A stretch of 64,000 nucleotides of DNA from Powellomyces hirtus (lineage: Eukaryota > Chytridiomycota > Chytridiomycetes > Spizellomycetales > Powellomycetaceae). This document shows, in pieces, positions 44,473 through 54,984 of the stretch (position 1 is the first letter of the stretch; each line of letters opens with the position of its first letter). The position numbers were made by a program, and so were the translations under genes. The notes under the pieces were generated by a model. The model worked only from the letters and a program-made list of their open reading frames with translations. It made no database searches and was not told where the DNA came from. The stretch spans positions 1,674,001-1,738,000 of the forward strand of contig JAHLKG010000003.1 of assembly GCA_025526995.1 (NCBI GenBank), read 5' to 3'.

Positions 44473-44837
44473 CTGGTCACCCTAGAACTTGGGTTATTCA
44501 TCTGTGCGCATTGTGAATAGACTTGTTACAGCAGTTACTTGGGATTTGCCCCGAGGCATATCAGCGAAGGTGTTGCTTCCATCTAGTCCGGATAGCTAAT
44601 GGTGATGACATATTATGAAGGCAATGGTCAGAACTATGTTGTGTTAGGTTGTGCCCTCCGGCAAGCATCGCAGATGGTAAGGATCTAGACAGATGGGACG
44701 CCATGCTCATTTGTCCATCAAATGAGTGCTCCGCCAATAGACACCGCTATGTTACTAGGGCAGGCACTGTCGAATTCGAATTCAATTCGACATGATGGAG
44801 AATAGGGCAAATATATACAACGAGCTCTCAGGTTCCA
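44473..44837. other. Convergent intergenic region
   Basis: 365 bp between BOLA3 and the DNAJC8-like gene; contains the short palindrome GAATTCGAATTC near 44773. No gene was seen. Confidence 0.35.
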
Positions 44838-45578
44838 TTACTTTGGCGCAGATGACTTCTTGACTTTTTTTTTCCCTCCCTTCTTCATGAAATCTCTCCA
44901 ATTCCCAACCCGCTCTTCCCTCGTCGCTTCCCACGCCTTGTCATGTTCCAATTTCCGTTTCCGTTCGTTCAGCTTCTCCTCCGCGTCAGTCGCCCGCCGA
45001 TCAAACTCATTCTTCATTCTCAGCTTCACCCTATTCTGATCATCCAAGAACATCTTTCTCGCTTCCAGCTTGATCAGATTCACCAGCTCAACGTCCTGCG
45101 CCATCGCCTCCCACCGCGGTTCGCCTTCCTCTACAGGTCCCTTGATTCCTTTTCGCCGCAACACCGAGTCCCGAGCGTCCCGCACGAACCCGACCAGCAC
45201 TTTTCGCTTCTCTTCGTCCATCACCTCCGTCTCGGCTTTTTTGAGGATCTCGAACGTCTCTTGCGCGCGCTCGTGCTTGCACTTGTCGGGATGCAGTAGG
45301 AGAGACTTTTTGCGAAATGATACTTTTACGGCTCGGTCCTCGACTTTGAGAAATATGTATACCCCCGGTGGGTGATCGAGAATTTCAAGCGGGTTGCGGG
45401 TTGTGGCTTGCATTTTTAGAATTCGCTCAACTTCCTTGTCCTGGTTGAACCCAGTCGCCTGAGCCCAACGTAAATTCACAGAAATGAGTTGAAAGGTCTG
45501 ATGTGAGTGCAGTATGGCAAATCTTACCTCAACACGAAGGTAGGTGTCCACATCGAAATCGTCGTCGTCTTGGGCCAT
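44838..45578 (-). CDS. DNAJC8: J-domain protein, DNAJC8-like
   Basis: Exons 45578-45528 and 45458-44838 join in phase to 223 residues. A J-domain of about 60 residues begins near residue 40 (NPLEILDHPPG) and has the HPD tripeptide (LLLHPDKCKHERAQETF). A long basic helical tail ends in REERVGNWRDFMKK, matching the RVxxWRxF block of DNAJC8/Spf31, a nuclear spliceosome-associated co-chaperone. Between helices I and II the family usually has a sequence of the type DVTDEEI; here it is VYIFLKVEDRAVK, so the domain is divergent. The intron is 69 nt, open and in frame, so retention would not break the protein. The start is the MAQDDDDFD methionine; the frame is open 22 codons upstream. Confidence 0.82.
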   Translation of the reverse strand: MAQDDDDFDVDTYLRVEVRFAILHSHQTFQLISVNLRWAQATGFNQDKEVERILKMQATTRNPLEILDHPPGVYIFLKVEDRAVKVSFRKKSLLLHPDKCKHERAQETFEILKKAETEVMDEEKRKVLVGFVRDARDSVLRRKGIKGPVEEGEPRWEAMAQDVELVNLIKLEARKMFLDDQNRVKLRMKNEFDRRATDAEEKLNERKRKLEHDKAWEATREERVGNWRDFMKKGGKKKVKKSSAPK

Positions 45579-45819
45579 CTTGCCAGGGTGTGACTGTCCG
45601 TAATTTGAGACGGAATGCAACCAAGGGCTGTTTTTGTGATACAAAACGTAGGGCGACGAAATCCAGTCGCGCGCTTAGCACTTGAAGAATCGCGTTCGTG
45701 TCAGAATTTCACACCTCCCATCTCGCCATCACACCCAGAGGTCGCCTCGCAATAACGCACAAGCGCCAACAGTATTCCAACGCGGGGATCCGGCACAGAC
45801 ATCACAAGAACCGCACGGA

Positions 45820-47601
45820 ATGCAAGTCTTTTCCGCTGCAGCCTCATATACCTCCTCGCCCCTGCGCGCCAGTCATGCCGGGCTCCCGGGGTTCAAGGTC
45901 AGCTCAAGCAACCTCTACGGACTCGCCGGACTCGACGATCGAGAATGCATTGCGCGGCTGATCATGCTGCTGGAGGGGAAGGAGAAGGAGATGGAGAAGA
46001 TAAAGCGTGAGGTGGCTACGAAGAATTATGATGCGATGTGGGATCGGGCGCGGCATCGCAACGGCGTCCCGCCTACACCGCAAGTTGAACGCAGTAACGG
46101 AGCGAACGAAATTGCACCCAAACCCGTTGCGAACGAGGCGGGTGAAGCAGCGGATGCTGCTCGTGCTGCCGAGCCCATCTTACCGCAAACGCCGGCATCG
46201 CACAACACAAACATCCTTGGCAACTCAATCCTGGAAGCGACCGTACGTGAGGACCAGGACTCTATTCGGCGGGCCGAGCAGAAACTGATTTTGTCAATGA
46301 AGGCTAAGATGCGGACATTGGAAGCGAAGCTATTCGATGCGGAACGTACGGCGGAGGCAGCGGTGGCAGCTGCGTCAGCGACCACGGCAATCCGCGATCT
46401 CTTCGCGTCACAGCAAACCCGGATAACGGAGCTGGAGAGCGAGAAATCGGCAAGCAGTGCTAAAACTGTTGCGCTGGAGTCGCAAATCACAGCTCTAAAA
46501 GCAGAAGCGCAAGCGAGTGCTGACGCTGCTGCGAAGTCGAATGCAGCCAACAAAACAATCGCTGTCGCCGACCTCAGCTCGAAAGTCCGAACTCTCGAAA
46601 CCCGCCTCGCAGCCGCCAACGAAGCTGCAACTGAACTCCGCGCCGCGCGGGCGAAAGACGGTAATGCCATTTTGACCCTCAAAGCCACCATCCGGGACCT
46701 CGAATCTAGTCTCGCCCATGCGCGCAAACAACAACAAGTAGCACTCAACACACCCAACAACACCGCACATCCGCCAACTCTGCGCGCCCGTCGATCTGTA
46801 GCAGATGCCGAAAACGTCAACCCGGCAGCATCCGTATCGCTGTCTTCGCCGCGCCCGGCAGACCAGAAATTGCTTTCGTCTCTCAAATCAAAGATCAGAA
46901 CCTTGCAGGCTCGTCTAGCGTCCGCTGTCGCCGAGTCGGATGAACTCCGCGACCGCATCCGTGTTCTTGAGCAGCTATCAACACCAATCGCGACGACCCA
47001 TGCGCAACAACAACTCGCCCATCCCTCCTCCTATCCCGTGGCAACACAAACCGATCCACATGTCCCAGACGCAACGACGATGGAATACGCCAACAAAGAA
47101 CTTGACTTTCTCCGTGCCAGTCTAACCGCGCTCGCTGATCAAGTGCAACGCGCCATCCTACCTGGTGGATCTCAACCCACCTCACTCCCCTCACCACCAC
47201 CACCACGGCAAAGCCCAGAACCACCCAACATCACAACCCCAGACGAACAAACAGGCCCCATTCGCACAGCCTTCCAATCCCTGCACTCGGCCCTCACCTA
47301 CCTCGAATCGCGCACTGTCAATGCATCCGACACGGCCCGCGCTGCCCGCGACGATCTAGACAAGACGTTGGCGAACCTTGATCAGGCGCGGAAAGACATG
47401 GCGCTTGCTAGACAGGCCCGGGACGCATTACTGAATCGCGTCCGGCAGCTTGAGGCAATGGTCAGACAGAAATCTAAACAGGTTTTGAGTAGCAGCAAAT
47501 CCACATACCTTACCGATACCACGCTAAAGACAACGACGCCAGGTCCGCAACCGGATCAACCGTCTGCAGATACAAGCATTCAATGGAGAAAGCTGCGATG
47601 A
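45820..47601 (+). CDS. Coiled-coil protein, function unknown
   Basis: Single frame of 593 residues from MQVFSAAASYTSSPL. A short N-terminal conserved-looking segment (SSNLYGLAGLDDRECIARLI, residues 27-46) precedes Ala- and Glu-rich heptads over most of the length (SMKAKMRTLEAKLFDAER, LSSKVRTLETRLAAANEA, SSLKSKIRTLQARL). The recurring K-[MI]-RTL-[EQ]-A-[KR]-L block appears at least three times, so the coil grew by repeat duplication. Pro-rich linkers break the coil at about residues 350 and 440. The C-terminus is Ser/Thr-rich. It could be a centrosomal, ciliary or spindle scaffold, but nothing decides this. The frame is open upstream to 45682 without an ATG. Divergent from the DNAJC8-like gene. 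Confidence 0.65.
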   Translation: MQVFSAAASYTSSPLRASHAGLPGFKVSSSNLYGLAGLDDRECIARLIMLLEGKEKEMEKIKREVATKNYDAMWDRARHRNGVPPTPQVERSNGANEIAPKPVANEAGEAADAARAAEPILPQTPASHNTNILGNSILEATVREDQDSIRRAEQKLILSMKAKMRTLEAKLFDAERTAEAAVAAASATTAIRDLFASQQTRITELESEKSASSAKTVALESQITALKAEAQASADAAAKSNAANKTIAVADLSSKVRTLETRLAAANEAATELRAARAKDGNAILTLKATIRDLESSLAHARKQQQVALNTPNNTAHPPTLRARRSVADAENVNPAASVSLSSPRPADQKLLSSLKSKIRTLQARLASAVAESDELRDRIRVLEQLSTPIATTHAQQQLAHPSSYPVATQTDPHVPDATTMEYANKELDFLRASLTALADQVQRAILPGGSQPTSLPSPPPPRQSPEPPNITTPDEQTGPIRTAFQSLHSALTYLESRTVNASDTARAARDDLDKTLANLDQARKDMALARQARDALLNRVRQLEAMVRQKSKQVLSSSKSTYLTDTTLKTTTPGPQPDQPSADTSIQWRKLR

Positions 47602-47924
47602 CATGAACATCGTAGTGGTGTTTTTTTCTCTCGATTTTATGTAATTCGTTTTTGGGACGATATATTTGTACATTATGTTATTTAATGGGACTGTCGCCGG
47701 TTTGCACCGCGACATATTTGCAGTTCTGGCGCAGAGGGTATCTTAAGACTACGGATGTTGATCTGCTACGAGATGTTGTTTCACCGTAAGTGGCCATGTC
47801 TATGCCTGGGTGACTCATTGGATTTTTTTCTGGGGCTTGGCGTGAGGGGAAACATTACAACACATATTTGCCCGACGCAATAGAGAGTGCGGGATCCAGC
47901 CATGACCGTCTGGGGTCGTCAGCA
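47602..47924. other. Convergent intergenic region
   Basis: 323 bp between the coiled-coil gene and propionyl-CoA carboxylase alpha; no gene was seen. Confidence 0.35.
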
Positions 47925-50510
47925 CTAGTGCTGCTCCTTACTAGCAGTTTTCTCCTCTAGTGCAACCTCATCCTCAAACTCAATCAGAATCTCATCGCCG
48001 CCAACTGAATCCCCCGGTTGAACATGTACAGCCCTGATGACACCATCGCAGGGTGCTCTCAGGACGTTCTGCATCTTCATGGCTTCAACAACCACGAGCT
48101 CAGCGCCCTGAGCGACTGTCTGGCCGGCGGTTACTGAGATGCTGACGACAGTGCCTGGCATTGGTGAGAGGATGGTTGTGCAAGTGGTGTCGTGGGCGCT
48201 GTGGGAAGTGATTTGCATGTGTTTGGAGAGTTGGTGTTGTAATGGTGTTTTGACGGTGATTGGAAACTGAGTGTGCGCAATCAAGGGGATTGGGAAGTAG
48301 TTAGAGTTGAGATTGCACATGGAAAGCATTGGTCATTGTCTTTGGTCATTACCTTGGTGCCACGATGTTGTATGGTATATCCCAATACATCACGAGAAAT
48401 GTACTGCATGGTCACGTTTCGTGAACCGCCCTTCGAGCTTTGTACGGACGCGCGGATAATTGGACTTTCCAGCGCCCAATCTATATTTCCAACGTCCACG
48501 GAAACCGCGTCATCAACAGTAACTTGATACGTATGCGGTGCAGTCCTCTTTATCGCCACTTTGCTCGCCTCCTTTTGCGCAACAGCCACATGGAATGTCC
48601 AAGCAGTGCAATCTATGATGTGCTCGGCCAAAGACCCTCCGCCTTGTATCCAGTGCCGTTTGCGTGAGTCTCGCAAGGCATGCACGACAGATGCGATGGC
48701 TACCAGCTCCTCTCGCGTTTCCGTTGTGAGTTTGTGGCCTTTGTGATCTGAATATTCTTCTGCTAAGAAGGATGTTGAAAGACTTCCTGCGATGAACCGT
48801 GGATGGCTGAAGACGTCCCGAAGCAATGGGATATTATGCGTGACTCCTACAAGATAATGATGATAAGCGCTGTGGTTCGCTTTGATAGCAGAGGTTCCAA
48901 ATTCTACGAACCTTTGATCATATATGTGTCAATCGCGTGTTGCATGGTCGCAATAGCGTTATCCCTGGTCTCTCCATGCGTGCACAACTTGCATATGAGT
49001 GGATCATAGTGCACGGTGATCTCACTACCCTCCACAATGCCCGAATCACACCGTATCTCGTCCTGGGAGCCTTTTGGTTCGATGTACTTGTCGAGAGTAC
49101 CGATCGTTGGCATGTACGTCTCAGGGTCTTCGGCATAAACGCGAGACTCGAATGCCCAGCCATTTATTTTCACGTCAGACTGTTCGAAAGATAGGTGCTG
49201 ATTGGCGGCCACACGGATCATCTGCTCCACGAGATCTAGGCCGGTGATGTATTCTGTGACGGGGTGTTCACTGAAAGACGGGTCAGATATATGAACAACA
49301 TGATAACGGCCCGGTCAGAAGGTTTGACGACTTACACTTGTAATCGCGTGTTCATTTCCAGGAAGTAAAAGTTCCGCTTCGGATCCACCAGGAATTCGCA
49401 AGTGCCTGCATTACATGTGTCAAAGGTTGGTCACCGCAAAGGACAAGGGCGAAGGAAGGCCAAGATTCGTGAGTGAGTGTTACCTGCCGAATAGTATCCA
49501 ACCTTCTTGGCCAGCGCAACCGCTTGTTCGCCCATCAACTTTCGCGTGTGTTGATCGATGTGGGTACTAGGTGCCTCTTCAATGACTTTCTGATTTCGCC
49601 GTTGTATTGAGCACTCTCGTTCAGGGAGGTATATCTGGATCGCAAGGCACATCAATACTTGGTACAGATGCAGGACGCCAGCGACTCAGCCGAATCAGGT
49701 GTCCTTACCTACCACACTTCCGTGCTTGTCACCTATCAGTTGGATCTCAATGTGACGAGGCTCCTCCACAAATTTCTCGACCAGTAGCCGATCATCTCCA
49801 AAACTTGACAAAGCCTCAGATGAAGAGATTTTGAATGCGTCCCGCGCTTCTCTATCGTTCCATGCAATCCGCATGCCCTTCCCTCCCCCTCCCGCTGAGG
49901 CCTTTATCATGACTGGGTATCGAATCGACCTGGCGATTTCAACAACATGCTCTGTATCCCGCACCACTCCATTATGACCCGGTATTGTGTTGACTTTCGC
50001 ATCGAGGGCAATGATTTTGCTCTGAATCTTGTCGCCCATAGCCGCGATCGCTTTTGCGTTCGGTCCAATGAACGTGCATCCGATCCCGTCCAGTGAGTCC
50101 ACAAAATGACTGTTTTCTGACAGGAATCCGTACCCAGGATGTACTGCCTGTGCCCCAGTTTGACTTATTGCTCCAACGATGTTTGGGATGCTTAGATAAC
50201 TTTTACTGCTTGGAGGCGGTCCAACGCGCACTGCTTCGTCTGCCATACGAACATGTAGAGAGTTCGCATCCGCATCTGAATAGATTGCCACGGTCTTGAT
50301 GCCCATCTTCTTTGCGGTTCTTATTATCCGACAAGCAATCTCTCCCCGATTAGCGATCAGGATTTTGTCGAAAGTCTTTCCATAGTCGCTTGTTGCAGTT
50401 GTTACAGTCCTCTCCCAGGCGTTGAGCCGATATCGTTGTTGGCATTGAATATGTCGTCCTCGAGTACGGCGGACCAGAGGTCCCGTTCTGGGATATACTT
50501 GACCAATCAT
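47925..50510 (-). CDS. PCCA: Propionyl-CoA carboxylase alpha subunit
   Basis: A multi-exon gene read from ATG 50510 to a stop at 47925. A presequence-like N-terminus ([20 protein letters not shown]) leads to the biotin carboxylase domain: [20 protein letters not shown], the ATP-grasp loop [25 protein letters not shown] and [20 protein letters not shown], then [18 protein letters not shown]. The PCC-specific BT domain follows. The biotinyl domain has EAMKMQN with the acceptor Lys. EAMKMQN and [20 protein letters not shown] favour PCCA over methylcrotonyl-CoA carboxylase. The enzyme converts propionyl-CoA to methylmalonyl-CoA in mitochondria using bicarbonate. The beta subunit is not in the window. 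First exon ends near 49715 (HGSV, then YLPEREC after splicing). Other borders are approximate. Confidence 0.92.
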
Positions 50511-50595
50511 TCCACTTCGGAGAGGAGAGGGTACATGTAACCAGCGATGGCGATGGCGAAGGTATCAGATAGGTGTAAATGGCGTTGTATGGGAA

Positions 50596-51612
50596 ATGCG
50601 TCTGGCTTTTGACAGCATGCAGAATGTTGCAGGTGACCTCGGCGTCGCGCTGTCATTTTGTCACAAGCTCCATCCTGCCGTCCTGCGTCGAAAATTGTCT
50701 TCGCTACAGCCGAATTTTCCCGCCATGCTGGCTATAAAGCAGCTGTTCACCCCTGACTCATTTCCGGCCTTTGTCACACCGCTTCCGATCAAATCTCTTG
50801 GAATCCAGCTGTGCTTTCGCCTATACACTTCGGGTTCAAGATCGTCTCGAGAAGCGCAGATTAAGAATGAGGGAAATGGGCACCAAGCAGCTGTTCAAAA
50901 ATACTCGCCTCGACCGCAATTCATGTGGACTCAGGAACGATGCGAGCTTTTGCAACAACTTTGCTTCTCTGAAAAACTCACCCCTAAGGAATGCGCCCGC
51001 CGACTCGAAGAGCAAACCGGTGCGAATTGCAGTCCAGCGGTAGTTCACCACAAATTGAAAATCATCCGCCAAAACACGAGGATCGGCATTCCGGTAATGG
51101 GTGTACCACGACAGAAGTGGACTGAAGCCGAAACAGCCACTCTGAAAACACACCTCTCAAAAAATCGTACTGTGCGAGAAATCAGTGACTTGATGAAGCG
51201 CTCAACAAACAGCGTTTACAAAAAGCTGAGATCGATTGAGAAAAGTTCCGAGTGGGGGAGTCGCAGGTTGAGCCCACAACAGATGGATTACCTGATCAAT
51301 GAAGTGGAAAGATACACTAAAGCTGGCCAAAGACCGGCATGGACACGGATTGGAAAGTCTATGAACAAGAGCGGGACGGTTCTTCAGAACGTATGGGAGT
51401 TGCGTGTTGGCTCGACAAGGAAAGGAAGATTTACCGAAGAGGAAGACAAAAAACTACTCAGTATGATTAGCCTGCAGAGAAGTCGGGCTGTCACCTGGTC
51501 GAGTGTTGCGGCTGAGTTGCACAGAAGCGGAAAGAGTGTGCGCGACCGGTGGCTTTCGCTTAATAGGACAAACAGAACTGAAGACGACGGCTCGGCCGCT
51601 GGATTGTTCTGA
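50596..51612 (+). CDS. Myb/SANT-type DNA-binding protein
   Basis: Uninterrupted 338-residue frame. At least four helix-turn-helix units with Myb-like Trp spacing are visible: FMWTQERCELLQQLCFSEKL (about residue 112), RQKWTEAETATLKTHLSKNR (about 175), a variant beginning RRLSPQQMDYLINEVERY (about 225) and GRFTEEEDKKLLSMISLQ with VTWSSVAAELHRSGKSVRDR (about 275). Each third helix has a basic character (NSVYKKLRSIEK, KSVRDRWLSLNR). Multiple Myb repeats suggest a transcription or telomere/rDNA-type DNA-binding factor; no specific orthologue was recognised. The N-terminal 80 residues are poorly conserved-looking and could be partly 5' UTR or a presequence (an alternative start is MLAIKQLF). The gene starts 86 bp from, and divergent to, PCCA. 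Confidence 0.75.
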   Translation: MRLAFDSMQNVAGDLGVALSFCHKLHPAVLRRKLSSLQPNFPAMLAIKQLFTPDSFPAFVTPLPIKSLGIQLCFRLYTSGSRSSREAQIKNEGNGHQAAVQKYSPRPQFMWTQERCELLQQLCFSEKLTPKECARRLEEQTGANCSPAVVHHKLKIIRQNTRIGIPVMGVPRQKWTEAETATLKTHLSKNRTVREISDLMKRSTNSVYKKLRSIEKSSEWGSRRLSPQQMDYLINEVERYTKAGQRPAWTRIGKSMNKSGTVLQNVWELRVGSTRKGRFTEEEDKKLLSMISLQRSRAVTWSSVAAELHRSGKSVRDRWLSLNRTNRTEDDGSAAGLF

Positions 51613-51749
51613 ATGAACGCAAAAAGGATGTTGTTCCGATCCTGTAAATATACGCTGTAATTTGCCACAATCGTTACCTCCAATCGGAGAGACCTTTTGT
51701 CGAAGAGTTCATACGTTTCCAATTAGATACCACATAAAATTCTCCGCAT

Positions 51750-52849
51750 TCAAAAGTGCGGACACGGCATCGCATACATTCCCCCCTTCAAAATATACGG
51801 CTTCACAAATAGCGGCCCAGTCAATGTCAAAAATCCCATCACGATCGCCCACTTGGCCACTTTTGGTAGTCGCTGATACGTGTGTGAGTGAGCGATTCTA
51901 GCTTCCAGCGCACATCCCGCTCCCTGCAGCACGAAAAACATGACTGTTGTCAACGACAGGGTGTCGAAACACCGATAGTTGATAATATCGTGAAACAAGC
52001 CCGAGATGATGAAGACTGCAAACATCTGGACCATTGTCGCTCCTGGTGTCTTGCCACCTGCTTCTTCCTCGTCGCTGAGGACGACAGTATTCTTGAGCGC
52101 TTCTTGGAACGGTCGATTCCACTGGCGTCCCCAGAACCGCCGCAAACTTGTCGCGCATAGTGAGTAGTCGAATACATCCGCCATGCGGATTCCCATTGAG
52201 AATTCGGCGAGTCCAAGTATGACATCTGCCAGAGCACCGATCCAGAGATAGAGTGAAACGCCCATTGCTACGGCGATCAGATGTCGTTGCGGTGACAGGA
52301 TGGCGGTCTTTGTCCAGATGAGAGCTATGTCTGGAGAGCCTATGAATGTGAGAGCAGAGCGAAGAGCGGAGAATACGAATGATTTGAAGAGGCCCCTGTA
52401 TGACGCGGTCGACTATTAGCATCAATTGCACAGTTTCGACAACAACTCTATAAACCGCAGATAAAATACCTTGCAATTCTAGATGCTAGTCTTTTTCGTA
52501 GTTCCTCCCTTTTCATTGGACCAGCGCCGGTCTCGACATTGAAATTGATCCAAGCAAAGAACTCCTTGTAGGACCTTCTACCCATTCGTTCAGCTTTTCG
52601 CGGGTTCCTCATCAGATCAATTAATCTCAGCGCATGCAGCCAAGGCACACCCACGCAGAACGCGCGCGCGCGTATATCTTCGTGGCGAAAAATGTACGGC
52701 GTGTTGAAAAGGTAGATCATCGTGATCACAAAGAGCGTAAGTGTGCGAGCGCGAAGAGAAACACTTGGGGTTCGGTTTAGAACGGCGTGGGTGATGCGGG
52801 CGAGCGAGAAGAGAAATACGACATTGAGAATAAATGGAATAGCTCCCAT
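51750..52849 (-). CDS. Wax-synthase-like membrane O-acyltransferase
   Basis: Exons 52849-52470 and 52395-51750 join in phase to 341 residues with about seven hydrophobic segments. The MBOAT_2 / wax synthase signature is present: SLRRFWGRQWNRPFQEAL (about residue 215) and VFIISGLFHDIINYRCFD, whose His is the likely catalytic residue. Members transfer acyl groups to alcohols, sterols or secondary metabolites in ER membranes. The acceptor here is unknown. The start is the MGAIPFILNVVF methionine; the open frame extends 15 codons upstream without another ATG. It converges with the Myb gene, with about 137 bp between their stop codons. Confidence 0.8.
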
Positions 52850-53833
52850 CTTTCTGCTTGTTTGGTGGACGACGAAAAGTGGGATTCGCGGCAACTGTGA
52901 GACACGTCAAAGTGTGGCGCAGGAGAACTGTCACAGCGCAAGCCACAGCAAAGGTGTTCGGGAAAATAAAAAATTACACTTGGGTTCTACAGTTCTACCA
53001 GGTTCCAACTGGGGCCCTTCTGTGTGTTATACTTTCTGCATTTGGCATGCCTCAGCAGGAAACTCGCCCAAAAGACAGATGTGATAATCAAGAAACCATT
53101 GATATGATGTGGCCGTTTTGTAAAACTCATACAAATGTGACATCCGAAAGTGCAGACCTACAATGCCAACCATATGGCAACCCCACCTCGACGTTGAAAT
53201 GTCTACAAGCTCATGGAAAAGTGCTTAATTGTTAAGGACCTTGTTAAGCCCGTGGCCGGCGTGGCCCTTGTCCCGCCCAAATCCCGTCCCAACCGGACGA
53301 CGCGCCTTGCTGCGCGGCGGTTAAGGCCCCGCGGCAGCGACAGCAGTTGGAACACTGCGGGCAGTGCGGGGTACAGTCAATCACAATAAAGCTGAGAGCC
53401 CCCCTTCGTCTACACCTGCTTACCTTTTGCCGTCCGGCCGTCCGAGCAGAGGGCCGTCCAGCCACGACTTTCCGTCACACAGGTGTAGACGAAGGGGGGG
53501 GGGGGGGGCTCTCAGCTTTACTGTGACTGACGCTGAGCAAGCCATCCATGATACTGTACATCTGTTGGTCGGCAACGTCACTTACAACATAACAGCGACC
53601 TTCATGTTCCACGCATTGGACTCTAGTTGCGCAGGCCGTTTGGCGAGCCCTGAGGCGGTGCACATTAGGGGCGGGAGGTCGTTAGCAGCTCAGACGGGTT
53701 TCGACATATGTAAAAGGATGAGTAGATGTTTGTCGTTCCCTCTCAATATTACCCGCAACAAGCACCACACAGCAGCGCATATCAACAGCTTCAGACCCTT
53801 CAAAATCCTCAAACACACAGTCTACTCACAAAC
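52850..53833. other. Intergenic region containing a foldback element
   Basis: About 1 kb with no supported gene. The foldback repeat (53374-53532) lies in its middle. The frames open across it (53244-53465, 53364-54023) follow from its symmetrical structure. Confidence 0.45.
53374..53532. repeat. Inverted-repeat foldback element (MITE-like)
   Basis: The left arm (53374-53418) reads CAGTCAATCACAATAAAGCT... to ...GTCTACACCTG. The right arm (53480-53532) is its reverse complement, starting CAGGTGTAGACGAAGG and ending in CTTTACTGTGACTGAC. Arms of about 45 bp match at nearly every position except length of a C/G run (6 in the left arm, 15 in the right). The spacer is about 60 bp. A stable hairpin is expected. 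No target-site duplication was identified with confidence. Confidence 0.85.
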
Positions 53834-54308
53834 ATGGAAATCAGCATCATCGCCGTCACCCTCGTTGCAATGTTCGCCGGTGCCGAAGCCTGCATCAAAG
53901 GGGAAACGCAACTGCGGTCGCGAATTGGTTCAAATGGATAAGTTAATCTTTGTCTGCGATCATTCTATCTACCGGCAATTCGAGAACCGCCAGATAGTTT
54001 TTTATGCTGTTGCCAAAAGCTAACTTCTCCATATCTCCTTCACTTCGCTCAGGCGAACTTACCGGCTTTGACGACGCACTGTACGTCTGCATGGGCAAAG
54101 GACGCCGTAACCGCCAGCTCCAGCACCACTGCGGAGAACGTAAATGCATATCCAGCGGTCACGGTATGTCGAGATGCACTATTCGAATTGTCCCGCAAGA
54201 TTTTCGGGTTACTTTGTTCATCCTGTTCTCTCAATCCTTCCGATTGTAGGTCTTGCCGGTGGTGCCCAGTGCTCCAGCACGCGGAATAAGCGAAACCTGG
54301 CGACGTGA
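53834..54308 (+). CDS. Small secreted cysteine-containing protein
   Basis: Exons 53834-53927, 54053-54163 and 54250-54308 join in phase to 87 residues. The N-terminus is a signal peptide (MEISIIAVTLVAMFAGAEA, cleavage likely after residue 19). The mature part has five Cys (ACIKG, YVCMGKG, HHCGERKCISS, AQCSST) and a basic character. I do not recognise a family. Size and Cys content suit a secreted effector-like or antimicrobial-type protein, but that is inference. The first donor (ATTG/GTTCAA) is non-ideal. The ATG lies 300 bp from the foldback element. An alternative is a non-coding transcript; the signal peptide and phase-consistent introns argue for a gene. Confidence 0.5.
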
Positions 54309-54984
54309 ACAATGCTCACTTACAAAATAAAGGTCTTTGACTCATTGCCCTCCGTTGCAAACAGTACATATGCAGTATAAATAAAATAGCTTCTAAGGAA
54401 TGGGCGTATTCGTGGGTGCAGTTGTTGAGCGATTTGGCAGTGATTATACATCTCGATTCCTGGATATTCGCTGGATGTATATCCCACAGGTTCCAATGCT
54501 GTTTACAACGCTCGGGTCGCATATTCACATTCCGTCCGGACACGCGATGTCAATCGTACCGGGGATAAGGGTCCTGGAGCGACGCGTGTCCGAAAACGCG
54601 GTTCCCCTCGTGGGATCTGTCACACTCTCGGAGCCCCTTTTTGGCACACATGAAATCGGACGTCGCCTTGTTTTTTCTTCTTCTTCAATCTGTGAAAGTG
54701 GGTGCATCTCAGATCGGACGGAGTGGCGCCACAAGATGGGGTTGGATCTCATTTTACATTCAAGTTTCTCGCTCTTTCATTTTGACCTGAAAAAGCAAGC
54801 CGCTTTTGCAGCGCCTTTGCGCGTCGTTGCGGTTTACAGTACTCGTTCGTCGTTCAAGTTACCACCCAGCCGCTCAGGTTCCTCACGGCTATTCAAAAGA
54901 AGGTCAGCCCTCTTCTCAGGCTCTCTTGCTTTCGCCTGCCCCCACAGAACTCAGTTTTCATTCTCACTCCGAAAGATCACTACA
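54309..54984. other. Upstream region of the permease gene
   Basis: 676 bp. A frame from ATG 54400 stays open and in phase with the permease for 195 codons, but it has no coding character or homology that I can see; it is probably promoter and 5' UTR. Confidence 0.4.

Noticed and set aside
46026..46958. Minus-strand frame of 310 codons
   Set aside because: Mirror of the Ala-rich coiled-coil gene; Ala/Ser-rich shadow of GC-biased codons.
53244..53465. Minus-strand frame across the foldback element
   Set aside because: Made of the inverted repeat and GC-rich flank; no start context or homology.
54400..54984. N-terminal extension of the permease from ATG 54400
   Set aside because: Open and in frame, but Ser/Phe-rich with no hydrophobic pattern or family match; the MAEAALPHYEP start matches the usual permease N-terminus.
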